From positions 1 to 44,042 of IMG/VR virus record IMGVR_UViG_3300009136_000012: a DNA stretch of 44,042 bases; one strand, written 5' to 3'. Below, piece after piece: positions 1-7,150 of the stretch. The number at the start of each line of letters is the position of its first letter. The stretch's first letter is position 1. The notes below the pieces were generated by a model. It was not told the origin of the DNA, searched no databases, and saw nothing but the letters and a program-made list of their open reading frames with translations. The stretch is from a virus. A program made the translations under genes and the position numbers.

Positions 1-115
1 AGTGATATGACGCAAATAATTATCTAAAATTCCAAGCGAGACCATAAAAATACCGAAGGAGAATCCAGTCATTGAATTTTCAAAATAGCCCGCGTTCGCG
101 CTGATCAGTGAGACT
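1..115. repeat. Terminal direct repeat, left copy (circle joint)
   Basis: Bases 1-115 match 43928-44042 base for base except one mismatch (C at 42, T at 43969). A gene starting at 195 on the minus strand continues without a frame break when the two ends are overlapped, which shows that the contig is circular. The single mismatch changes a Val to an Ile codon and may be a read error or population variation. Inference: circular genome or circularly permuted virion DNA, collapsed with a short overlap. Confidence 0.93.
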
Positions 116-195
116 AAGCCGAGTAGTTTTTTCGCCCAAGCAACTTGTAAAGTCCGGCTTTTTGAAATATCTGAAAACATTTCTGAGATGTTCAT
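1..195 (-). CDS. Small membrane protein of the lysis cassette (holin/antiholin candidate), wraps the circle joint
   Basis: ATG at 195 is preceded by AAGGGG at good spacing. The frame stays open through base 1 and, on the circle, continues from 43927 to a TGA at 43901-43903, giving 73 residues. A basic amphipathic N-terminus (about 1-24) is followed by two closely spaced hydrophobic stretches (about 25-38 and 45-60). It sits between the endolysin and the spanin genes, and its stop overlaps the i-spanin start as ATGA. Position and size fit a holin or antiholin, but I recognise no family. The two copies of the joint differ by one residue (Val or Ile). Confidence 0.7.
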   Translation of the reverse strand, partial: MNISEMFSDISKSRTLQVAWAKKLLGLVSLISANAGYFENSMTGFSFGIFMVSLGILDNYLRHIT

Positions 196-212
196 AAAAT
201 CCCCTTAGTTGT

Positions 213-289
213 CATAGTTGATAGATCTGTGCAGGTTGTGGGGGCACAATAATCTTGGGAGATAATCCATTCCAGATCTATCAACTATG
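213..289. repeat. 17-bp perfect inverted repeat around a 43-nt loop
   Basis: CATAGTTGATAGATCTG (213-229) is matched exactly by its reverse complement at 273-289. The whole 77-bp structure fills the gap between the endolysin stop (294) and the downstream start (195). Each arm carries an AGATCT (Dam) site, and the loop holds a G-run. No U-tract follows, so it is not a classical terminator. It may be an mRNA hairpin controlling decay or translation in the lysis operon, or the footprint of a small mobile unit. Confidence 0.8.
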
Positions 290-293
290 CTAA

Positions 294-602
294 CTATTCA
301 CCATACGAATAATGATTACCGTCCTTTCGTTTAAAATTTCCTCCCCAAGTGCCGCCCATTGACAGCCATTTTTCACCGATTGTCCGATGCGCTTCGGTCG
401 TTTTTTGATAAACCGGCTTACCATCAACATTAATAAATAAATTTAAATCAACTGCTAATCTTTTGTAATGAAATGAATTCTTTGAATGACCGTCTTTTGC
501 ATAAGCATCATCAAATGTTAATTCAAATCCGTTCTCATATGCCCAAATTATTAATTCAGCGATCATTAGTGTAAATTTTCTTTGCTTATTGCCTAAGCTC
601 AT
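294..602 (-). CDS. Endolysin, M15-type L-Ala-D-Glu / D-Ala-D-Ala peptidase
   Basis: This 102-residue protein cleaves peptidoglycan cross-bridge or stem peptides at lysis. It shows the zinc-site pattern of the family: SFHYKRLAVD (His45, Asp52), a Glu in GEKWL (about 77) and a late His in DGNHYSY (His97). The length matches compact single-domain phage endopeptidases of the VanY/T5-endolysin type. There is no signal peptide, so a holin is needed for release. Its start overlaps the upstream holin-candidate stop by 4 bp, and spanins follow in the same cassette. Confidence 0.87.
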   Translation of the reverse strand: MSLGNKQRKFTLMIAELIIWAYENGFELTFDDAYAKDGHSKNSFHYKRLAVDLNLFINVDGKPVYQKTTEAHRTIGEKWLSMGGTWGGNFKRKDGNHYSYGE

Positions 603-925
603 TTTCTTGATCGTCTATCAGATTCATTTTCTAGATCTCGCTCTAATAATCTTTTTCTTAAAACTGCCTCTGTTTTTTCCTCGGACCGCTTTTCGCGTCG
701 CTGCTTTCGATCTTCGTCTAATGCTGATTGTTCTCTATTGTATCGCATAATAGCAATATAGACTGATATTATCACGCCGATTATACCAATCGCGCTCGCG
801 ACACCGCCGATCGTTTGAGGCATGATTCCGGCCCAGTAGGATCCGCCCGTCGCCGCTGTTGTCGTACTCACTAATGCGGCGATCTTATTTGGCAGTGTAT
901 CGCTCGCGAGCTGCGTTGCGTTCAC
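599..925 (-). CDS. Holin candidate (single membrane span, charged tail)
   Basis: The protein has 108 residues, with a Gly/Ala/Ile-rich membrane segment at about residues 38-61 and a very charged, Arg/Glu/Lys-rich C-terminal helix (65-108). It lies directly before the endolysin with a 4-bp ATGA overlap, which is the classic holin place. The Gly-rich single span followed by a basic cytoplasmic tail resembles small phage holins, but no exact family is claimed. A weaker hydrophobic N-terminal stretch (12-35) might act as a second, releasable segment, as in pinholins. Confidence 0.6.
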   Translation of the reverse strand: MNATQLASDTLPNKIAALVSTTTAATGGSYWAGIMPQTIGGVASAIGIIGVIISVYIAIMRYNREQSALDEDRKQRREKRSEEKTEAVLRKRLLERDLENESDRRSRK

Positions 926-1407
926 GTCTCGCCCTCGTTGCCTTTCTGTTGAAATGACTTGTTATCAGCATTGCGGCAAAGCCTAAGACTGTTGGGGCGT
1001 AATCGATCAAGAATTCTATAAACACTCAAAATCCTTTCGCCAGCCAGCGAGATTAATACAGAAAACGCAAAAATAAAAATGCGAATGCTTTCAAAGTATA
1101 TTTGACTAATATACGCGGCGAGACTAATCAAACCAAATAAATTCGTAAAAATCAGCGCATAAGCGATTGTCTGAATTGCTAAAACTGTATCACTTAATTT
1201 TTGCTTTTGAGATATTAAAAGAACGAATAAATAGTTTCCGATCGCTGAAATAAGATAATAATTGAGAGGTAATAATTCTTTAGATTCTGAGATAAATAAT
1301 GTCAGCATTTGCCAGAGTGCAAATAATATAATGATCAATCGTTCAGTTTTGTGATCGAGTCCTGCGATTAAAATAGTTGTGACGAGAATATACGTGGCGG
1401 TCATCAT
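922..1407 (-). CDS. Polytopic membrane protein at the head of the lysis cassette
   Basis: The protein has 161 residues with four predicted membrane spans (about 3-20, 23-42, 46-66, 74-120 in two passes) and a polar C-terminus. Its stop overlaps the holin-candidate start by 4 bp, so the two are translationally coupled. The function is not recognised. Plausible roles are an extra holin, an antiholin or a superinfection-exclusion protein. It begins with two ATG codons; the first is used here. Confidence 0.6.
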   Translation of the reverse strand: MMTATYILVTTILIAGLDHKTERLIIILFALWQMLTLFISESKELLPLNYYLISAIGNYLFVLLISQKQKLSDTVLAIQTIAYALIFTNLFGLISLAAYISQIYFESIRIFIFAFSVLISLAGERILSVYRILDRLRPNSLRLCRNADNKSFQQKGNEGET

Positions 1408-1464
1408 TGGGTTAGCTCGCTATCATTCAGCATTTTAATAATCTCTATGACCGTTATTTGTGAA

Positions 1465-1854
1465 TTATACGATCATCGCGTCAATCGTACAATCGATTGC
1501 GCTTTTCGCTCCTTTGCAGATCACCGATTTTGAATAAGAATACCGATTAATTATCTCGCTCCATTTTTTTTGTTCGTCGCTTGTATCGCTTCCTGAAATG
1601 CGTTTCATCTCAACAAACAAAATACAATTAGGAAGGAAAACAACTAAATCCGGCGCGCCCTTTTTTACGCCTTCCTTTCGTCGCATTCGCCAAAAATTCA
1701 CCTTTTGCTGAATAGTTTTAAGGCAAGATGCTAGCGTGACGACGTTCGGAACGGCAAAGTATTTTATATTATTAATGTCGAGCCATTGGATATAAGCTTT
1801 TTGTTCTGCGATTTCGAGCGGTACTATTTTTTTGATTTTTCTCTTTTTTAGCAA
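1465..1854 (-). CDS. VRR-NUC domain nuclease
   Basis: This 129-residue single-domain nuclease of the PD-(D/E)XK superfamily is likely a Holliday-junction or branched-DNA endonuclease acting in recombination and processing of replicated DNA. Visible motifs are E17 in the first helix, GAPDLVVF (about 67-74) and LFVEMK (about 80-85), the family's PD...ExK catalytic set. The start is TTG at 1854 and overlaps the YbcO-like gene stop by 7 bp. It is the last gene of the recombination block. Confidence 0.85.
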   Translation of the reverse strand: MLKKRKIKKIVPLEIAEQKAYIQWLDINNIKYFAVPNVVTLASCLKTIQQKVNFWRMRRKEGVKKGAPDLVVFLPNCILFVEMKRISGSDTSDEQKKWSEIINRYSYSKSVICKGAKSAIDCTIDAMIV

Positions 1855-2162
1855 TTGATCAGCCCTTTTGCCAATAGAATTAATTGCGTTTTAACCATTC
1901 CTTCGAAAAACCAAAGCTTCAATAAATCGCTTTCATACTCTGATTTTACATGACCGTCGATCACCATATGACAATCATAACAACCATAAGCACCGTGAAT
2001 AGTGTGGCTTTTGAGCGCTAGACCCGCGCCGCCTAAATGACAAAACATAGTCGTTTCAGAATTAAAATTGCAAATGCCGGGCAATCTGATTTGACAATCT
2101 TCTCCGCGCGCCGATTCTGTTATTTTCGTTTTTTTAGTCAATATATTCCCAATAATATCCAT
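1848..2162 (-). CDS. YbcO-type (DUF1364) metal-dependent nuclease
   Basis: The 104-residue protein carries the family signature ARGEDCQIRLPGIC near residue 18, then CHLGGAG and, near residue 63, YGCYDCHMVIDG. These are paired Cys/His groups of an HNH-like zinc site. Homologues lie in the nin-like region of lambdoid phages and act in recombination or branch processing. The start overlaps the preceding gene by 29 bp. Confidence 0.82.
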   Translation of the reverse strand: MDIIGNILTKKTKITESARGEDCQIRLPGICNFNSETTMFCHLGGAGLALKSHTIHGAYGCYDCHMVIDGHVKSEYESDLLKLWFFEGMVKTQLILLAKGLINC

Positions 2163-2397
2163 TGTTTATTTTTTGCGTTTTGCATGATTTTAATATCATT
2201 GAAATTCTAGTGCGCGTTTCAATACTCGCAATAGTCGAGCATTCATATTCTTTTACTAATCTTTTATGTTCGTCTAATTGAGCGACTTTGCGGCCGTGAG
2301 TGCCTGTATATTTTACTAGTATTTTAGCAATTTGAATTTCAATGACAGTGCATCGACTGGAATCATCACGTGTTTTGCCTTTGAACGTCTTTGGCAT
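2134..2397 (-). CDS. Small basic protein of the recombination block, unknown
   Basis: This 87-residue basic protein has a helical central region (about 20-75) that reads like a short DNA-binding helical bundle. No motif is specific enough to name a family. It overlaps the NinB-like gene upstream by 32 bp and the YbcO gene downstream by 29 bp. That tight packing supports it being real and co-translated with recombination genes. Confidence 0.6.
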   Translation of the reverse strand: MPKTFKGKTRDDSSRCTVIEIQIAKILVKYTGTHGRKVAQLDEHKRLVKEYECSTIASIETRTRISMILKSCKTQKINNGYYWEYID

Positions 2398-2842
2398 TAG
2401 TTAACACAAATCCTAACGGCTCATAGTGCATTTTTATTGCAAATAAATATCGTGTCATTGTCGGTCGATCAAATGTGCTAGTCACATCAATGAAACTCAT
2501 GATATCAAGTCGTACATTATATGGGTAACGTCTAAATATTTCGCGCATTTTTTCTGCAAAGAATTCGTCTTGAGCGGCGCGAAGCGGGCACCCGAAATGA
2601 TATTTGCAGTAATTGCGATATTGCGGCGCGGTATCATCGCCTTGAGTTTGCAACTCGGTATACCAATGAAATTGGAGGGAATTAGAAATGATCGACCGTT
2701 TTTGGTGATCGACTTTAATTGATAGAAATTTATATTTCTCAAATTCTCGCTTTAATTTTCCGCAAGTTTCAGCGAGCGTTCGAGTGCTATTGATTATTTC
2801 TGTTCTGATTTTTATTCCCTTGATTATCTGATTTGTCACCAA
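2366..2842 (-). CDS. NinB-like recombination-associated protein (tentative)
   Basis: The protein has 158 residues. The stretch with [16 protein letters not shown] and [10 protein letters not shown] (about residues 48-85) recalls a phage family found beside SSB and YbcO genes, related to or analogous with NinB/lambda Orf. The assignment is by remembered pattern and is not certain. There is no ATG: the usable starts are TTG at 2842 or GTG at 2839, both inside the 3' end of the SSB gene (up to 56-bp overlap). Its translation is therefore probably coupled to SSB. Confidence 0.5.
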   Translation of the reverse strand: MVTNQIIKGIKIRTEIINSTRTLAETCGKLKREFEKYKFLSIKVDHQKRSIISNSLQFHWYTELQTQGDDTAPQYRNYCKYHFGCPLRAAQDEFFAEKMREIFRRYPYNVRLDIMSFIDVTSTFDRPTMTRYLFAIKMHYEPLGFVLTNAKDVQRQNT

Positions 2843-3182
2843 GCATTTGCATTACGCCGTTGAAACTATCAACAATTACCTCCGTAGAATAACGATCTTG
2901 TCCTTGTTTATCTACCCATTTGCGCGTTTGTAGTTTTCCTTCAATATAGACTTGAGTGCCCTTTTTTAAATACTCGCCCGCAATTTCTGCGATCTTTCCG
3001 AACAGTGATATTCTGTGCCATTCTGTTTTGTCTTGAATTTGGCCGGTGTTTTTATCCTTCCAGCTTTCGCTCGTTGCGATACTGATATTAGTTATCGCTC
3101 CACCGTTTGCTGTATATCGAACCTCGGGATCTTGCCCTAAATTGCCGACTAAAATTACTTTGTTAATGCCTCGACTAGCCAT
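2787..3182 (-). CDS. ssb: Single-stranded DNA-binding protein
   Basis: This 131-residue OB-fold protein opens with [20 protein letters not shown] and contains WHRISLFGK and [11 protein letters not shown], standard SSB signatures. It coats single strands made by the RecE-like exonuclease. The C-terminus ends in an Asn/Gln-rich tail and lacks the acidic DDxPF tip through which bacterial SSBs recruit partners. Either this phage SSB does not recruit them or it does so in another way. It lies directly after the RecT block. Confidence 0.93.
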   Translation of the reverse strand: MASRGINKVILVGNLGQDPEVRYTANGGAITNISIATSESWKDKNTGQIQDKTEWHRISLFGKIAEIAGEYLKKGTQVYIEGKLQTRKWVDKQGQDRYSTEVIVDSFNGVMQMLGDKSDNQGNKNQNRNNQ

Positions 3183-3193
3183 ATTATCTCCCC

Positions 3194-3907
3194 TTAATAT
3201 TTGATTTCAATATAATCGCAAGTCATAAGTGCGAAAACAACCTTTTGAGCTTGCTCATTATTGATATAAGAATGCCTCATTAAATATCTCTCAATTCGGC
3301 CTAATATGACGGCTCTGTCCTCGGCCTTTTTGAATCTAGGATTATCGAGCGGATTAGTTTCGATTTTCTCAACTTCCATAGGCTCGAATACAACTTTCTT
3401 TTTTACCGGCTCAGCTCTTTTTTCTTGCTCAGCTCTTTTTTTATCAGCCAATTCTAGATCAAAATTTCGATTCATAATTAAACCGTATTCATGATCAAAA
3501 CCTAATTGCTCTGATAATTTTTTTGCTTTCATCTCGTCAAGCAATTTTTGCGCTGTTTCTTCTTGCTCAATTTCCCAGTCAGTGACAACTTGACGCGTTT
3601 TTTTAGCGAGCGCGCTTAGTTCAGAATTTGTAATTTTTTTACTTTCTTTTAATAGCTCAATCGTTTCGAGAACTGGCGCAATTTCTTCTTTTTTGAGTTC
3701 GATCAATCTATCGATTTCTTTCACAATGCCCGTTTTTGATTTCGTCACTTTGAAAGCGCTCGATACAATAGACTCGCGCCCCTGTTTTGTTTCAACGTCA
3801 TAATTAACGAAATCAACTTTCTTTTTGATTCGCTCAATAAAAGCTTTGATCCCTGTTGTTAGCGTCGCTATTTCTTGACCTTGTTCTATTTCGATTAATT
3901 CGCTCAT
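3194..3907 (-). CDS. Coiled-coil protein of the RecET operon
   Basis: The protein has 237 residues, rich in Lys and Glu, with long heptad-like helices (about 55-185) and a small C-terminal domain (about 195-237). Proteins of this build often sit between recT and ssb in lambdoid and related phages, with undefined function. Its ATG overlaps the RecT stop by 4 bp. A role in annealing or nuclease inhibition can only be guessed from context. Confidence 0.6.
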   Translation of the reverse strand: MSELIEIEQGQEIATLTTGIKAFIERIKKKVDFVNYDVETKQGRESIVSSAFKVTKSKTGIVKEIDRLIELKKEEIAPVLETIELLKESKKITNSELSALAKKTRQVVTDWEIEQEETAQKLLDEMKAKKLSEQLGFDHEYGLIMNRNFDLELADKKRAEQEKRAEPVKKKVVFEPMEVEKIETNPLDNPRFKKAEDRAVILGRIERYLMRHSYINNEQAQKVVFALMTCDYIEIKY

Positions 3908-4758
3908 GAGTCGATTTCCTCCTTTTGATACAAGTCGCGGCCCTTGGCATTATATTCCTCAGTTAACCGATTGTAATAATCACCTTTTGGAACTTGAACA
4001 AGTAGCGTTTTGAGCGTGACTAATTCAGCAAGCGATTCACAATTTTCGATTTGCTCAGAATAATCGACAACTTCCTCAATTTCGCCGTCCTCGATTTGCT
4101 CTTTAATAAATGAGGCCGCTTTGTTTGCTTTGTCACTTTTCGCGGGCGCGTCATTGATTTGTTTTAAATCTTGATAATCTTCAATTTCTTCGGCGAGTGA
4201 TAAACCTTTCAAAACATCGGCAAATAAATCTCTCAGACAAAAACCGCGCGCTCTGTGTTTTAACATTACTTTCGGATAACAAGCCCATGGTGAGGGTTTA
4301 TTGCGCCCCCATAAACCAGCGGTTTCAGCATCATGAGCACTAAATTCTCTTGATTGTGCAGGTTCGCCGACTCGCTTAGCCGTACATGTTGCCGTCATTG
4401 TATCGTGATTAAATTCTTCTTTGATGTATTCACATAGCGAGCTTTGTCTAACTAGTCCGATCATAGCGTCGCCCCAAACTGACGGACGGCCATTAATAAC
4501 CGCTATCCCTTGCAACGCCATCGCAGGCGTTAGCCCTAATTCCCGCCCCATCTGAATAGCAACTAATATAGCACCTGCCGCCGCGCCTAAAGATTTACCT
4601 TTGAACCCCGCTGTATAAAGATCAGGAACGCAACCCGATTGGGCCATCATTTCAGCCATTTTTATATTGACCGCCATATCACCCGAATCAAATGAAAAAA
4701 TATCTTTCTTTGGCTGGTTAATCAAGTTTTTTGATTTGTCGTTCTCGTCATCACTCAT
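3904..4758 (-). CDS. RecT-family single-strand annealing protein
   Basis: The 284-residue protein contains the RecT-family core: AIQMGRELGLTPAMALQGI, INGRPSVWGDAMIGLVR (about 75-115), then KPSPWACYPKVMLKHRARGF near residue 170. It anneals complementary single strands produced by the RecE-like exonuclease encoded just upstream. The C-terminal acidic tail (from about 215) is typical. The start is supported by GGGAGATAAAACG directly before ATG, a ribosome-binding leader reused several times in this genome. Confidence 0.88.
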   Translation of the reverse strand: MSDDENDKSKNLINQPKKDIFSFDSGDMAVNIKMAEMMAQSGCVPDLYTAGFKGKSLGAAAGAILVAIQMGRELGLTPAMALQGIAVINGRPSVWGDAMIGLVRQSSLCEYIKEEFNHDTMTATCTAKRVGEPAQSREFSAHDAETAGLWGRNKPSPWACYPKVMLKHRARGFCLRDLFADVLKGLSLAEEIEDYQDLKQINDAPAKSDKANKAASFIKEQIEDGEIEEVVDYSEQIENCESLAELVTLKTLLVQVPKGDYYNRLTEEYNAKGRDLYQKEEIDS

Positions 4759-4790
4759 CGTTTTATCTCCCGTTTTAAGTACTATATTTA

Positions 4791-5009
4791 TTAATCTATT
4801 TCTTTTATGAATTCGTTGTGAATCATAAATTCGCCGTTTATCTCGTTTCCTTCCATATCTAGCCAGCTATCCCTATCAGCAATTAAATCCATAGTATTAA
4901 AAGCTTTTCCGCGATAAGTGAAATCATCAATACAATGCTGCATTAAAAAATTAAAAAGCGTTTCTTTCGTGCTTGGGTCGTCTAACTGCTTTTGTATACT
5001 TTTGCTCAT
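4791..5009 (-). CDS. Small acidic protein, unknown
   Basis: This 72-residue acidic protein has no recognisable motif. It is the first gene behind the repeated promoter-operator at 5023-5069, with about 25 nt between the predicted transcription start and the ATG. It precedes the RecT gene, so the promoter probably also feeds recT and ssb. The function is unknown; a small regulator or inhibitor is possible. Confidence 0.6.
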   Translation of the reverse strand: MSKSIQKQLDDPSTKETLFNFLMQHCIDDFTYRGKAFNTMDLIADRDSWLDMEGNEINGEFMIHNEFIKEID

Positions 5010-5022
5010 TTCGTTTTACTCG

Positions 5023-5069
5023 TTGCGTTTCAGTAAAACCATTATAATCTATCTAATTATTAAACGCAA
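5023..5069 (-). promoter_or_regulatory. Repeated early promoter-operator, copy 1
   Basis: Read on the minus strand: -35 TTGCGT (5064-5069), a 17-bp spacer, and a perfect -10 TATAAT (5041-5046). The -35 lies inside TTGCGTTT, and an exact inverted copy AAACGCAA (5023-5030) lies just downstream of the start site. A dimeric regulator could therefore bridge the promoter. It is the strongest -10 of the four copies in the genome. Confidence 0.85.
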
Positions 5070-5072
5070 GTA

Positions 5073-5900
5073 TTATCTATCAATCTCCCTATTTAATACC
5101 CATTTTGGCAATGAAATTTCAGCGACTTGATCAGCGTTATAGCCTGCCCAATTATCGCTATCAATACAGCGTTTTAAATCGACTAACGCCTGTTTATATT
5201 CGCGTCGACCTATTTCTATAGCCTGATCTGATAGCGTGTAAATAGCGGTTAAATAGGGCGCGTGAGATTCTACGCAGATAAAAATAAAATCCGTTATGCC
5301 CTCGTCCATTTGTTCCATTGCGTCAAGATACATCGCTGCTGAGATATGATAGCCGCGATCAAAAATCGCTCGCGCAAAGCCTTCCGGCGACGCGTCTTTA
5401 GTTGTTTTTAGATCAGCTAAGTAATGCCCTTTCCGCCAAATGTCAGGCCGTACTCGTAAATTTAAGCCGGTTTCGTCGTCAGTCCAAAAGATACTATTTT
5501 CGACAGTTGATTTTTTCAAAAGCGCGCTTGCATTTTCATCGCTATCGAGCGCGCCGGTCATTCTAGTTGTTAGTAAACCCTGCTTTGCGTTGAGTACCTT
5601 TTTACCTTCTGATGCCGCTGCAAATTCAGCTTTGATCGCTTTGCCCGCTTTCGTTCTGCCATCGCAATCAGGCTCAATTGCATATTCACTTTCAAATTCG
5701 TTCGGTTCCATCCAAGCCGAATGCGTTGCTGATCCGATTGTCATCGCGTCGGATTTAGCGTCAGGCAATGATTTTAAAATATGCTTAGCTTTAAAATATT
5801 TAGGCGATTTTGTAATAAAGTCTTTAATTTGACTAGAACCGAAAGCTTTTGAGGCGTGATATTCGTCGTTCGCTAGCTGTTTAATAATTTCTACGTTCAT
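5073..5900 (-). CDS. RecE-type exonuclease (PD-(D/E)XK)
   Basis: This 275-residue protein resembles the C-terminal nuclease domain of RecE (exodeoxyribonuclease VIII). It has an N-terminal YHASKAFGSSQIKDF segment, MTIGSATHSAWMEP (about 53-66), and the catalytic series LRVRPDIW ... YLADLKTTKDAS (about 147-170), where Asp and DxK bind metal. It resects duplex ends 5' to 3' and hands strands to the RecT protein downstream. The start is supported by GGAGATAAAACT before ATG. The stop lies just before promoter copy 1, so recE and recT are in adjacent transcription units. Confidence 0.85.
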   Translation of the reverse strand: MNVEIIKQLANDEYHASKAFGSSQIKDFITKSPKYFKAKHILKSLPDAKSDAMTIGSATHSAWMEPNEFESEYAIEPDCDGRTKAGKAIKAEFAAASEGKKVLNAKQGLLTTRMTGALDSDENASALLKKSTVENSIFWTDDETGLNLRVRPDIWRKGHYLADLKTTKDASPEGFARAIFDRGYHISAAMYLDAMEQMDEGITDFIFICVESHAPYLTAIYTLSDQAIEIGRREYKQALVDLKRCIDSDNWAGYNADQVAEISLPKWVLNREIDR

Positions 5901-5914
5901 AGTTTTATCTCCAA

Positions 5915-6247
5915 TTAATACGGGTTATTTTCAGCGCCAGAACAGCTCGGACATTGTATATATTCGTCGGTTACCAGCCCGTCCTCTTCAAAAAAATCAG
6001 CATCGCAGCTATCACAAGAATGAATATCTTGCTCGTGTTCTTTTTTTGAATCTTTCGAAAATGCGTCTCGAATATAATAATGCGTTTTGACTCCACGTTC
6101 AGAATCAATATAAAAAGCTTCCACTAACTGCGATCCGTGTCTGTCATAGTATTGATAAATCACTAGGCTAGTACTTTCAGTATCGTTAGGTATGACTTCA
6201 AGTCCTCTTAAAACTTCAAATGCTTCTTTGGTTATTTCTACAAACAT
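5915..6247 (-). CDS. Protein with C-terminal zinc ribbon
   Basis: The protein has about 110 residues from the ATG at 6247, chosen because AGGAAAT lies 5 nt before it. A 21-residue longer frame upstream lacks a ribosome site and overlaps another gene. The C-terminus carries CDSCDADFFEEDG ... CPSCSGAE, four Cys in two CxxC knuckles, a zinc ribbon. The family is not recognised. It lies 14 bp before recE in the same unit. Confidence 0.65.
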   Translation of the reverse strand: MFVEITKEAFEVLRGLEVIPNDTESTSLVIYQYYDRHGSQLVEAFYIDSERGVKTHYYIRDAFSKDSKKEHEQDIHSCDSCDADFFEEDGLVTDEYIQCPSCSGAENNPY

Positions 6248-6251
6248 TGGT

Positions 6252-6428
6252 TTATTTCCTATTTGTTGCAAAAGAGATTTCGCGAGTGCTGAATTGTTGC
6301 ATATATTCAATTGCAGCTTCTTCGCCTTTTTCGTTTACTATTTTTGAAGCTTTGGCAAATATCTTATGATTGAATCGTTTCTTAATTTGTTTCAGTAGTT
6401 TATTGTTTCCTGCTGTTTGCTTTTTCAT
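6252..6428 (-). CDS. Small basic protein (58 aa), unknown
   Basis: This open frame, ATG at 6428 to TAA at 6252-6254, encodes 58 residues rich in Lys (KKQTAGNNKLLKQIKKRF at the N-terminus). It lies directly behind promoter copy 2, with the same start-site-to-ATG spacing as copies 1 and 3, and ends 4 nt before the next ATG. That placement makes it likely real despite its size. The function is unknown. Confidence 0.6.
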   Translation of the reverse strand: MKKQTAGNNKLLKQIKKRFNHKIFAKASKIVNEKGEEAAIEYMQQFSTREISFATNRK

Positions 6429-6440
6429 CTGATTTACTCG

Positions 6441-6488
6441 TTTCGTTTAACTTAAAACAAGTATAATCTATCTACATATTAAACGCAA
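6441..6488 (-). promoter_or_regulatory. Repeated early promoter-operator, copy 2
   Basis: On the minus strand: -35 TTGCGT (6483-6488), 17-bp spacer, -10 TATACT (6460-6465). The downstream half-site is AAACGAAA (6441-6448), one base off the exact inverted repeat seen in copies 1 and 4. Sequence identity with copy 3 extends about 25 bp further upstream (to about 6514), into the end of the preceding gene, so the whole segment was duplicated. Confidence 0.82.
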
Positions 6489-6511
6489 GTAATATATGTA
6501 CAATAATCAAC

Positions 6512-6715
6512 CTAATTTTGATCGCTGCATCCCGCGCTTGATTCCGAATATCCAGCGTCACAGCAATCTGAATACCATTGACCTGTTCTGTGAGTTCCCG
6601 CGTTTCCGCCGGTGCAATGCGTTCCTGCAAAATCAAAAGTATCCTCTACTGGCTCGCATAATTCGCCGCATTCTTCACATTCAAAAACATATTCGTTTAA
6701 AGTTAATTTTCTCAT
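6512..6715 (-). CDS. Cys-rich zinc-binding small protein
   Basis: The 67-residue protein contains FECEECGELCEPVED and a distal YSDCCDAGYSE, with seven Cys in all, consistent with one or two zinc knuckles. No family is recognised. Its ATG overlaps the stop of the upstream gene (TAATG), so the two are translated together from promoter copy 3. Confidence 0.6.
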   Translation of the reverse strand: MRKLTLNEYVFECEECGELCEPVEDTFDFAGTHCTGGNAGTHRTGQWYSDCCDAGYSESSAGCSDQN

Positions 6716-7071
6716 TACATCATCCTCTGATTATCAAATGAGATGCTTTCAAGCTGCATCTCTTCCTGCTCATCATAAGAATTTCGATAAGCCTCAATCG
6801 CACTAACTAAACTTTCTTTAAAAACAATATCGATTAATTGTTTTAGGTCCATTTCAGCGTTTTCGATTTTAATCGCATCGCCTAAAATTTTGAAAATTTG
6901 TAATTGATTTTGAATTTCAACGATTGATTCATCAGCAACAATTAAGAAATATTCGTCACCATCATTTTTAATCAACCATTTTGCGAATTCCTCACCATCA
7001 TCGGAATCGATTTTAGAAGTAGGATAATCTAACCATTCGGTTGTGATGTATGAGTCTAGTGATTGTGGCAT
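6715..7071 (-). CDS. Acidic protein, unknown
   Basis: This 118-residue, strongly acidic, mostly helical protein has no recognised motif. It is the first gene behind promoter copy 3 (start-site-to-ATG distance about 26 nt) and is coupled by TAATG to the zinc protein downstream. Small acidic early phage proteins sometimes mimic DNA or inhibit host enzymes; that is speculation here. Confidence 0.6.
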   Translation of the reverse strand: MPQSLDSYITTEWLDYPTSKIDSDDGEEFAKWLIKNDGDEYFLIVADESIVEIQNQLQIFKILGDAIKIENAEMDLKQLIDIVFKESLVSAIEAYRNSYDEQEEMQLESISFDNQRMM

Positions 7072-7084
7072 CTGGTTTATCTCG

Positions 7085-7132
7085 TTTCGTTTAACTTAAA
7101 ACCAGTCTAATCTATCTACATATTAAACGCAA
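7085..7132 (-). promoter_or_regulatory. Repeated early promoter-operator, copy 3
   Basis: On the minus strand: -35 TTGCGT (7127-7132), 17-bp spacer, -10 TAGACT (7104-7109). The downstream half-site AAACGAAA is at 7085-7092. It is almost identical to copy 2 over roughly 75 bp. The weaker -10 suggests a lower basal level than copy 1 or a need for activation. Confidence 0.82.
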
Positions 7133-7150
7133 GTAATATATGCACAATAA

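Noticed and set aside
5440-5832. 130-residue rightward frame opposite recE
   Set aside because: It lies entirely within a well-supported RecE-type gene; composition is typical of an antisense shadow.
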